64,000 nucleotides of DNA. It comes from Gracilariopsis chorda (lineage: Eukaryota > Rhodophyta > Florideophyceae > Gracilariales > Gracilariaceae). A program made the translations under genes and the position numbers. Below, piece after piece: positions 1-9,000 of this stretch. Below the pieces are notes generated by a model. The model saw only the letters and a program-made list of their open reading frames with translations, made no database searches and was not told where the DNA came from. Each line of letters begins with the position of its first letter. Position 1 is the stretch's first letter. The stretch covers positions 1 through 64,000 of the forward strand of contig NBIV01000038.1 of the NCBI GenBank assembly GCA_003194525.1. The letters run 5' to 3'.

Positions 1-1140
1 TTCAAGTGCTTTTTTCGGATCAATCCGGTCGTTGCTCGATGGAGCATTGTCCTGTGGAACAGGTGTGGTTCGCAATTCCGAGTTACTCGGTATGTTCGAC
101 GCTGAAGTAGCGGTTTCCTCCCCCTCCTTAGACTTGACGTCTTCGGACGGCGGGGCGAACTCCTCAGAAGAGGTGGTAACTCCGAGTACATCGGCGGCTG
201 TCATCTTCGTTGGCAGCATTCCCATAGAATGGGGGGTTACACTCCCAATTACTTGGTGTTTTACCAGATACTGGGGGTGTTTGCCAAGGTTGGCAACCAA
301 TATCCGGAAAGGAATATCCGGGGAAATGGAGACAATTACATTAGCCAGCGCCAGCTGGGATTTCTCGTACAACGAGACGAGGGGTTGTATAACCCGAAGA
401 CCGTGTTGACGGGAATTTACCTGCACCCAGACTTGGGACTCAGCCGGTATAGAAACCGAGGCAGCGACGCGGAGCTTCGTGGACTCGCGGGACGCGGGCA
501 GTGGTTCCTGCGCAGCAGGGAGCGGAACTTGTTTCCGAGAGGACCGCTTTAGCGGGCGGCGAACAATCGGATCCGACGATCCGTCGTCAAGTTCTACACG
601 CCTGAGGCGGGGCCTGATTGCGTCGACAAATCTGTCGCAGTAATCACATCCCAGTATGACTGGTGCTGCCAATGAACGGCAAACGATGAAGTCCAACTTC
701 ACCACAGAGGTACCAAGTCTCACGACGAGGTCCACTGTGCCCACCGTTTGTAACGGATTGTTGTTCGCATCCGAAATGTCGGGGACCGCGTCAGAGCGGA
801 TACAAGACCGCACAAGCGGGGGTAACAATGATTCCATAACAAAGTTGGGGCCTGCACCTGTATTCAGGACGGTGAGAAACCTCACCATAAACTGGGGATC
901 AAGGCCAAGGTCGGCATAGACCTTATAATTGCGCTTGGCCAAGACCAAGACTCTACCGGGAATCCGGGGATTTTTACTCCGTATCCACGGGCCACGCAAC
1001 ACACCGAGGTGCGCAGAGTCCGCGTCAGCGGTGTCTTTCCTCGAGAGGACTTTCACCGGGGAGCGAGGTGAGGACGCCTCGGGCGCCAACAGCCTCGTTC
1101 TTGAGGACGCCTCTCCCAAAGGGGAGACTCCCTCAGTTAG
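1..1140 (-). CDS. pol: Pol polyprotein, copy A: protease region, partial, catalytic Asp replaced
   Basis: Open frame on the minus strand from the gag/pol junction to the window edge, with no stop. It aligns throughout with the protease part of copies B and C: MAKRNYKVYADLGL-type lead-in, active-site region, then VILGCDYCDRF. The retropepsin active site, VLDTGA in B and C, reads VLNTGAGPNF here: the codon at 864-862 is AAT instead of GAT, so the catalytic aspartate is Asn and the protease should be inactive. An AAGGAGGGGGAGG purine tract lies at 114-129. RT, RNase H and integrase are outside the window. Confidence 0.85.
114..129 (-). other. Internal polypurine tract, copy A
   Basis: Minus-strand AAGGAGGGGGAGGAAA encodes KEGEE in the pol frame. 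The same tract with identical codons occurs at the same place in copies B (32826) and C (57216), and it shares the core GGAGGGGGA with the 3' polypurine tracts. Confidence 0.5.
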
Positions 1141-1146
1141 TTTTCC
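1137..1146 (-). promoter_or_regulatory. Putative -1 gag/pol frameshift site, copy A
   Basis: On the minus strand gag ends G-GAA-AAC-TAA and the pol frame is -1 relative to gag, entered at AAA-CTA. A hairpin with stem TCTCCC/GGGAGA and a four-base loop begins about 12 nt downstream. The same arrangement occurs in copies B and C. The heptamer is not a perfect X-XXY-YYZ, so the mechanism is inferred. Confidence 0.55.
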
Positions 1147-3281
1147 GCCTTCGGCGGTGGGTTGGTTTCCTCGACAACGAGTGCTTCATCCCGTTGACGG
1201 GGGTTTCTGTCCGCATAAGCGGGGTTGCAAACGGATGGTTGCGTGATCTCCCGAATCGGGGTGTATGAAGCTTGCCGCGCACGCGGGGTCTGTGGTAGGG
1301 CATGGGAAAAGTCCGTTTTAGCACGGAGGTAGGAAGCCGTCGGGACGGAACGTTTCTCCTCTGGAGTGAGGGCCTCATAATTTGCCACCACCTTGGCCAT
1401 ATCCTTCAGTGAACAAATACACTGAGGAGAGGTATGGCCATGGGCATAGCACAGGTGGCAAATGAGAGCCAGCACCGCGACACGCGGATTATTATTCCGA
1501 GTATCGGAGAACCGAACCGCAGGGCGGGTGTCAGTCCATCCAGGCCGTTGATAACGGGATTGACCGTTTGAAAACGGGAGTCGTTGGGGTTGAACCCGAC
1601 TGTTACCACCGTACAAAACGGGGTCTTCCGTTCCCGTATCACGGGTCATCTCCGTCGTTGACGGTAAATCACTGGCGGGTATCGACACACCATCCTCCTG
1701 CACCAAATGCACGGTATCAAATCCCTGTCCAGGGTTCCCATCCGCGGTGAGCGGGAGTGAGGAAGCTTCGCTTTCCAGCAACAACGCCTTGGCGGATTTA
1801 GACCGATTGTTCGGAGTTCTTGCACGAAGTGCATCCCCTTCCGCTCGGGCGTGTTGGACCAGCTCGAGATAGGTGATCCTCCGCTTGTCCTCCCGATAAC
1901 GGGTAACTAAACTCCGGATTGCCGGGTCAAGAACATCGATGAACATGGTACTGCGCTCCCCAGCGGGGTATACGTTACCACATCTTTGGAAAGCCTTGTT
2001 AAGGCGCACCGAGTAATGGGTCTCGGTCTCTCCAGCACGCTGGCGTGTATGTCGCAAAGCGAGGATAGCCTGCTGTATAGCGGTGTTTGTGGCGTAGGAG
2101 CGCAGTAGATACTGCACAGCCTCCGGCCAGCAAGTAACATCTCCCTCGGAGGCACGAGAAGATCCTCTGACAGATTTGTATTGGTACTCCGCCATTCCCC
2201 GTAAGAAATACGGTAAAGCCAAATAGGCTTGTCCCTCATTCATACCGAGGATATCGGCCTCCGCTACAAAGCGAGATAGGAAATCCAGTACTAGGACTGG
2301 GTCCTCTCCAGTAAAATATTGGTTGCGGAGCGAGAGCTGCATTCGCTTAATGCATTCTCGCACCTTTCCCGTACCACGGGGCCTACGTCCAAGTGACGAG
2401 TCTTCGAGCCGGTAGTACCGGTATGATAAAAGCTTCCGGTAATCCGGGTTTGTCGGTTTCAATTCCCGAAGACCGGGGTGTCTTCGCCCCTTCTGGCGGG
2501 TTCGGACCACACCTTCAGTGGCCGATGACCGCTTCGAGCGGGAGGAGTAGCCTCGCTTCTCGTCCTCCGAGTCGGAGTCCGAGGAGCTCGAGCTAACCGA
2601 ATGGTTTCGGGATGAGTCCGACGATGTCGAAGAATCGGAGTCCGAATATTTTCGGTGGTGTTTCCGTCGATGACGGCGTTTCTTCTTCCCAGCAAGCTGG
2701 TCGTTATGCGATGCCTCGTTTACCGGATCACCCGGGGATGGTTTGTCCATGAGGACGAACTGCTCCAGCGTCTCCAGGCGGGCACCAATCCGATGAAATC
2801 GGGCTTCAACTCCTTCGATGAAGGTGGCGGGTTGTCCCAAACTCTCCAACACGGAGTTGACGTCAGACCGTAAAATACGGAGTTCCTCGGCGACCTCCTT
2901 TACGGGGGTTGCCAAGACCACCTCTTGGAGGGATTTTAGTTCCCCTACAAGGGTGTCATGGGCGGTCCACAAAGCGCGGACCTGGGATTCCAGGGAAATC
3001 CCCTGGGGGGTGTTATCGCCCGTTCCACGGGGGTTTGAAGCCGCGACAGCGGGAGCGGGCCGGGGTGCCTGGGGCACTGCGGCAACAGCCGGAGTCGATG
3101 CTGCATTCCCCTGCGGGGGTGATAACGAGGGCAAAAGGAGGTTCCGGGGTTCCCGGTCGGGGGTATCATTCCGCGATGAGGCGGCGCCAGTACGGCTGGA
3201 ACTTGTCCGTATAGGGATACGGGGTACGAACCGAACTTCAGAAGTGTCCGCGTTGTCGCGGGAGCGACTACGCGTAACCAC
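1137..3281 (-). CDS. gag: Gag polyprotein, copy A
   Basis: About 714 codons open. The N-terminal half is Pro/Ala/Ser rich, followed by a basic and Ser/Asp-rich stretch. The central part has the retrotransposon-gag-like core (KRMQLSLRNQYFTGEDP, DFLSRFVAEADILGMNEGQ), and a CCHC zinc knuckle near the C-terminus reads CHLCYAHGHTSPQC (C-x2-C-x4-H-x4-C). It packages element RNA into virus-like particles by family analogy. The first in-frame codon used here is GTG: a stop lies just upstream and no in-frame ATG occurs until deep in the protein, so the N-terminus may have suffered an indel. It ends AAC-TAA at the frameshift junction. Confidence 0.85.
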   Translation of the reverse strand: MVTRSRSRDNADTSEVRFVPRIPIRTSSSRTGAASSRNDTPDREPRNLLLPSLSPPQGNAASTPAVAAVPQAPRPAPAVAASNPRGTGDNTPQGISLESQVRALWTAHDTLVGELKSLQEVVLATPVKEVAEELRILRSDVNSVLESLGQPATFIEGVEARFHRIGARLETLEQFVLMDKPSPGDPVNEASHNDQLAGKKKRRHRRKHHRKYSDSDSSTSSDSSRNHSVSSSSSDSDSEDEKRGYSSRSKRSSATEGVVRTRQKGRRHPGLRELKPTNPDYRKLLSYRYYRLEDSSLGRRPRGTGKVRECIKRMQLSLRNQYFTGEDPVLVLDFLSRFVAEADILGMNEGQAYLALPYFLRGMAEYQYKSVRGSSRASEGDVTCWPEAVQYLLRSYATNTAIQQAILALRHTRQRAGETETHYSVRLNKAFQRCGNVYPAGERSTMFIDVLDPAIRSLVTRYREDKRRITYLELVQHARAEGDALRARTPNNRSKSAKALLLESEASSLPLTADGNPGQGFDTVHLVQEDGVSIPASDLPSTTEMTRDTGTEDPVLYGGNSRVQPQRLPFSNGQSRYQRPGWTDTRPAVRFSDTRNNNPRVAVLALICHLCYAHGHTSPQCICSLKDMAKVVANYEALTPEEKRSVPTASYLRAKTDFSHALPQTPRARQASYTPIREITQPSVCNPAYADRNPRQRDEALVVEETNPPPKAEN

Positions 3282-3396
3282 TGGCTACGCATCGGAGGGA
3301 TTTCTCGACATGAGAAAATACCGTTACGACGGGAAACGATCACGGAACTTCCGGTGAATAAAAACAAACCTCGTAAGAGGGAAAACAAAAACCGAT

Positions 3397-3413
3397 TCTA
3401 GGTCGGGAGACCA
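3397..3413 (-). other. Primer binding site of copy A
   Basis: Minus-strand TGGTCTCCCGACCTAGA begins three to four bases after the LTR end. TGG pairs with the CCA of a tRNA 3' end, and the same 16 bases follow the 5' LTR of copy B. The tRNA could not be identified from memory. Confidence 0.65.
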
Positions 3414-3416
3414 CTT

Positions 3417-4243
3417 TGTGGTGCAATGCCCCAAAGGGGAAAAACACCGAAAGACGTTCGGGATCTTCCTCTCACGAGGTGAACCCAGTTGGGTAGAGCC
3501 CTCCCAGAGGTGTCACGGCGAAGCCGGTTTGTAAGACCAGGGACACCTGTCGCGACTCGCGCAGGGAGGTGAAGGCGAAGAATCGGTATCCGCGTGAGCA
3601 GGGTGTGATCCTCAGTAGAGGTATGTTTCCACGTAAGTGGGGGTGTGTGAGCGGATGCGCACACGAGGGCCGCGGATAGCGGGAGGTGCTACCCTAAAAA
3701 GGGGAAGAAGGAAGGGCGAAGAGGAGGAAGAGAGGAAGAAGTGAGTCGCGAGAGCGACGAACAGATACGGCGATGCCGGTGGACAGGACTCCCTATACAG
3801 GGCGAAACACCAATATGATTGGAACAATTATACTCCCAAGGATGGGCTTCTTTAGATGTGCAAGGGGGTTAGATGTCCCGTGGTTTACGGCGTTTCCCTC
3901 CAAGGAGGAGTAGAGCACGCGCGCAAGCGGTAAAAACTAGAGCCAATTCCCCAGGTTGGGGTCCCTTGTTGGGGAAGGTTTACTGGTGCGACAGCAGTGC
4001 ACCGTCGCAGTAAGTACTAGCTTTCCAGAAATGGGTGTGAAAATAATAAATAATAATAACTAAAATACTCCACATTTCGTGGCAACATCCACTACTGTGG
4101 CCAACCGCCAATTGACCCAAAACCGTGTCCCACGTGTCCATATCCACCATAGTGGGGCGTAATTCATATACAAACTACACAACCGATAATATCGGGAAAG
4201 CGTTCAAGTACCCAGAATCCATCCCTGAGGGCGTTGCAATTCA
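3417..4243 (-). repeat. 5' LTR of copy A
   Basis: About 827 bp. The plus-strand edge next to gag starts TGTGGTGCAATG at 3417. The far edge ends GCAATTCA at 4243. Both ends were placed by alignment with the solo LTR at 52729-53560, whose ends are fixed by a target duplication. The flanking bases CACGC (4244-4248) would be the target duplication, but the other side is outside the window. Confidence 0.85.
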
Positions 4244-4248
4244 CACGC

Positions 4249-4620
4249 CCCCGTTGGTGCACGCAAAATGCCTATTTGGCGCAACGCCTCCCTACCATTT
4301 CAAAAATTCAGCAGTAGCAGCAGCAGCAACGCTTGCTCCTTACTGGATGGCACTCCCATAATGACTGTGGTGCCAGCTATTTACACAAAGCAACGTGTCG
4401 GGCTTTCTCACCATTGGCTGGCACTGCAGTCAATTTACGTACCTAAACACAAACCATTACGGCTTTACATAATCTAGGCGCCGCGGCGCCCCGTGGTTCT
4501 ACGAGCGCTATTGCGAGCGCAAGCGAGCAAAGTGCTCGGAGAGCCTCCGAACGCTACTAAATACACAAAGCTACAAAAACCACGCGGCGCGCAGCGCCGC
4601 CCACGGCCGAAGGCCGTTTC
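4249..4620 (+). repeat. Dispersed repeat, left copy (CAG-rich with GC palindrome)
   Basis: Homologous in inverted orientation to 44222-44710. Shared blocks in order are: a GCAACGCCTCCC-type block, a short CAG-repeat run (about 4311-4332), CATTGGCTGGCACTGCAGTCA (first 20 bases at about 4412), the palindrome-like GGCGCCGCGGC (about 4478), a CGAGCG-AGCGAGC block and a GGCCGAAGGCC hairpin (about 4591). No coding frame is conserved. The copy A LTR abuts its left side. Confidence 0.65.
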
Positions 4621-4860
4621 CACTTGTCTAACATATCTAAGGATTTGTGCGACAACGACCTTCGCACCCCTTAAAAAATAAGTAAAATGCACGATCTCGT
4701 TATTTTGGCGCAAACTGCGCCAGCACCCAAAATCGTGCTTCATGTTCACTTTTTGAGCCTTTTGGTACGCCAACTCTTTGCACCAATGATAATCAAACGT
4801 TTTGGACAACCAAGACGTTTCATTCTCAGGTTTGTCACCCCTCAAGCTCCGGCCTTATCA

Positions 4861-5055
4861 CTCTTTCCTGCAGGCAAGATGCAGACGTCATAATTGCAGC
4901 AAAGAATGGTAGGGCGGCCCTACCACTCTTTCCTGCAGGCAAGATGCAGACATCACAACTGCAGGAAAGTGTGGTAGGGCGGCGCTACCACTCTTCCCCG
5001 CAGGCAAGATGCAGACGTCACCACTGCAGGAAAGAGTGCTAGGGCCGAAGGCCCT
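4861..5055 (+). repeat. Three tandem 65-bp hairpin units
   Basis: Units start at 4861, 4926 and 4991, each exactly 65 bp. Each has CTCTTTCCTGCAG-like sequence at the left and the complementary CTGCAGGAAAGAG-like sequence 30-40 bases later, followed by a GGTAGGGCGGCCCTACC-type palindrome that bridges into the next unit. Units differ at several positions. Confidence 0.8.
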
Positions 5056-6065
5056 TCTTACCCTTTTTACCCACTGTAAGAAATGATCTGAATGATACCA
5101 TTTGGTTTTTTTGGAGACAAAGTTTGAGGCCATCAGCAACGGCGTAGGCATCTCCTATAAAGGAATAATTTGATTAAAATTCTGCTTTGTGCTCTTCTAC
5201 GTCATACATGTTAGGCATCGAAATTCTGGCAGCATGATCTTTGGTTACAGTCTTAAGTAATAAAAGCTTCCCAAAACGAAGAAAAACAGATTTCAAAGTG
5301 CCACTTATGAAAATGACTATACATAATGCAGCAGGTGAGCCTCTAGAGCGATATTAAGAGAGTCTGAGTGCCAAAAAACTTGGTACTGATAGTTTATGCG
5401 ATTTATTGCGACTTGAACGAAGTTCTGGGAGTCGTTGGATGAGTCCATCAGAGCTATAGCAAAAGTACGAGTTGAAACAGATTTGGAATGGTTTGAGAAG
5501 GTGGGGAAACGATGCCTGGTCAAACTCACAAAGCTTAATGAGTGATTGATCAAACCCAGAGCCGAAAAGAATTTGAAACGCAGAATAAGTTGAGTGCTGC
5601 AATACCAGTTACGTGATGCGGCGATTACGACGTCTCACTCTTTCAAAAAAAGTTAACTGCCATGCTTTGCAATGTGCTCGCGTTTTACTGGACGTCGTCA
5701 GATTTCGAGTTAACTGTTTCCGCATAAATAAAGTCATAGAACTGCCCTTAGCAGGAGCGTATAAAAATTGGCGCTCAATGGGATCCGTTTTTTCTCAAAA
5801 GAGAATCAAGCTTTGGATTAACGCGCTCAGCTCACCTCGCATCTCACGACCTGTGACACGGCGCCGCCGCCAGCGCAGTTGGCAACCGGACCGTGCAATC
5901 TCCGTCTTCCACACACCCCGTCCCCTTGGCCACCAACTCCTGTCGCCACTGCTTGTTTCCTTCTTCACGGAGACGACAACCGCTCTCTAGCTAGAGACCG
6001 CCTCTTGTTATCCTGAGCACCGCACCCAGAAGACGCCGTTCACATTCACAAAGCGTAACGACAGA
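5056..6065. other. Intergenic sequence upstream of the first Sel1 gene
   Basis: Only short frames without recognisable similarity. The last 250 bp are GC-richer and lead up to the ATG at 6066, so they probably hold its promoter and 5' leader. No clear TATA box was seen. Confidence 0.5.
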
Positions 6066-9000
6066 ATGGAGCTGGCCGCGCTAAGCAATGTGTTCTACAT
6101 TGTGGTTCTCGCGTACATTGCGGCGTTCATGCCGTGGACGGCGTTCATTGCGAAGGATTTCATCAGCGACAAATGGAAATCAATACGGCACACACGTCAG
6201 GCCGGGTACATCAACCTGCTTTTCGCCATTGTGCCGGCGTGTTACATTTTGTTCTACTGCCGTGTTCAGTTTGCTGCTCTTGACTGGAAAGAAGGATTTG
6301 CTGCTGTTGCAGCGCTAGTTTTCGCGCTGCTCCACGGGGTTCGGTCGGGGTGGGGACTGTGGCAACTGTACTTGTTCCGGTCATGGTGCGCTGATAGCAT
6401 TGAGGCACTGGAAGCGATGGGAGTAACGTACCGCTATTATGACGAGAATCGGCGTGGTGTAGTAGATAAGCACTGCAAGAGAGCTTGGAAGAAGGCCGAC
6501 GAGATGCTGGTAAACAATAGGGTTGTGGACAACCAAATTCTGAACGGGGAAGCGGTATGTCACATAGAGTACGGGAATAACATACGTGTGCAAGCTGAGG
6601 TACCGTACTACATGGAGTGGCGAAACGCAGTTGAACTGGTTCCGAGGTATTTGGTATTCTTGTTGAAAATGATGTTCTGTTTCGGGGCTATTGTTTTGGA
6701 GGGTATACGGTTCAGCATGGGGCTGGGAACGAGTGGGAAAGTTCGTCAAGTTCCGAATCAGCCGGTTGAGGTGTGGATGAACTGGGTGATTGTGTTTGCA
6801 GCTCAGGGGCTTGGGGAGTGGTTGTCGGGTTTCAAGGTGGGTGCGAAAGGTAGAAGAGGTAGGAAGGGTGGTAAGGGGAGAAAGGGAGTAAGAGAGTGGG
6901 AGAAACGGAGAATGGACTTTGCGTCCGAGGTGCTTGCAACATGTATCATGCAGTTGTGGCCGGAAGTGGAGGGTGGAATAGATGGGAAGAAGGGCATGGA
7001 GCCGATGTTTTGGAGTGGGTGGGAGGAGGGGTCGGAGATGCATCGTGGAAGAATGGTGAAGGAAGAACTACTGAAGTACGCGATGAGGAGTGGAGAGGGT
7101 CTTCCGTTTGGTGTGGCACACGAAGAGGTGTTGGAGGCGAAGGAAAGAACGGGGGGTGAGGTTGGATACAATGACTACGGGCGGCAAATAGTGAGCAAGA
7201 TCGGGAGCTTGGACGTGAGAAAGGAGTTTTGGCCCGAGATTGGTAAGCTGGATGTGGAGATGCTCGAATGGCTGACGATTTTGCTGTACATGGGACGCAG
7301 ATCGGTGAAATTGCGCGAGGGAAGGGCAAGTAGTAGTGAAGATGATAGTAAGGAAGATGAGAGGAGTGAGAGTGGTGGAAAGGCAGATAGGTTATCGGAT
7401 AGCGAAGATGAGAGTGTAGAAGATTGGGTGGACCAGGCGAGCAGAAACCTTAGTGAGCAGCTATCGCGACCGTTGGGAAGGGAAGCAAAAAGGGAATCAG
7501 ATGAGGATGGATCGGGGGTGGAGCGGGGAGTAGTTTTGCCATCGTTCCCGTTTTCGACGAGATGGAAGAGGGCGAGGTGTAGGAACCGTCACGTTCTAAA
7601 GGTTGGAGAGATGGTTGATGCGTGGCTGTCGATGATTGGTGGAGATGGATTGAGATTTGTGTTGGAGTTGAATGAGAAATGGTCAACCGCTTGTAGAGGA
7701 GTGAGACACGAAAACAGAGAGAAGAGAGAAGAAGAAGAAGGAGACCCCAACGAGTGTATTGACATCAGAAATGTGGGTGGGGATGGAGACCAAAAGGATG
7801 AAGGGGGTTTGCGGAATGTGCACAAGGAAGTGGAAAAGCTGAGACTGCAATTCCAATTTGGGGATGAAGGGTGCCGGTGCGAGTGGGGCGTAAACTTCGG
7901 AATGACATTCATGGGCTACAAAATGGAATCCGTAAGATCACGGCTTGCTGCGTGGGCACATCAGAATGATGAGAAGTGCGAGGAAGGGAAGTGTAGCTCA
8001 GCTTTTCGAAGAGGGCTAGGAGAACTGGAAGGCGGTGTGCAGAGTATGAGCAGACCGTTTGTTTTGAGCAAAGCACTATCGTTGGCACTGGGAGCGGGAA
8101 GGGTGGAGTCAAACTTGAAGTCAAGGAAGTTGCATGTTCGGCTGTTGTGGGAACTACAAGAGCACCTGGAGGAATGCATACAAGGTGATGAGAAGTGCGA
8201 GGGTGAACGGGTGGCGCAACATGGACCGGAGAGTTTTGAGGCCATAGCGCTGTGTGTTCTTTCGTTTCCGTCGCTACGCGTAGATGTGGAAGAAGAGGAG
8301 GAGGATGAGGAGAGTGGAATGAGGAGGACAAGAGAGTGGTGTGGGATCCCAGTGAGATGGCTATCCGAGGATGGGTGCGAAAGCATGGAAGAGGAGCAGG
8401 GTTGGATTGGAAAGAGGATGATAGTTTTTGAACCGGTGTGTGGACCGCAGCATTGTCAAGTCAAAGTTCGTTTGGATGATGGTGATTCAGATGGAAGGAG
8501 GAATGCAGTGGTTTCAATTTGTTTTGGAGAAGAGAGGGAGTTTGTGTGGGAGTGGTGGCGGGAGGCGTTCACTGGTCGGCTAGAGGGGATGAGGGAATGG
8601 CAGAGTGAGCACTACATGGAGACGTCACTGAGTGTGATACGATCCTATGGGGCTATGGATAGTGAGTTTGAGAGGTATGAGACTGTGACTAAGGAGGAGT
8701 TTGAGGTTTGGAAAAGGTGGAGACCATTTCGAGCAGAGATATGCATGTTCGAAATGCAAAGTAGTGGGCTGCTGAAAGAAAGTGCGAAGATACAGCATGA
8801 ACCGTCACGACAAGTTGATTTGGGATATGGCACGGCATCCTTTGGGTTTCGAAAGCACGAGAGAAGAGTTGTGACATACGAGGAGGCTGAGATGCGTGTG
8901 CTTTTCCATGGGATGAGCCTGATTCGGGAATCGATTGTGGAGGAACGAAAGACCGGGGAGAACGATGTAGGAGCTGGGGGTGAAGCTGGGATGGTGTCCA

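Larger units (their letters stand above)
1..4243 (-). mobile_element. Ty3/gypsy-type LTR retrotransposon, copy A (5' part only)
   Basis: Read on the minus strand this is 5' LTR (3417-4243), primer binding site, gag (1137-3281) and the start of pol, which runs off the window at base 1. Gag, the gag/pol junction and the protease region are homologous to copies B (28750-40338) and C (53752-end). The LTR is close in sequence to the solo LTR at 52729-53560. The element lies within a dispersed repeat whose sequence resumes directly beyond the LTR at about 4244. The 3' half, including any antisense gene, lies outside the window. Confidence 0.92.

Noticed and set aside
1133-3388. Several 80-150-codon frames overlapping copy A gag on both strands
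   Set aside because: Shadows of gag in other frames; only the gag frame shows the zinc knuckle and homology to copies B and C.
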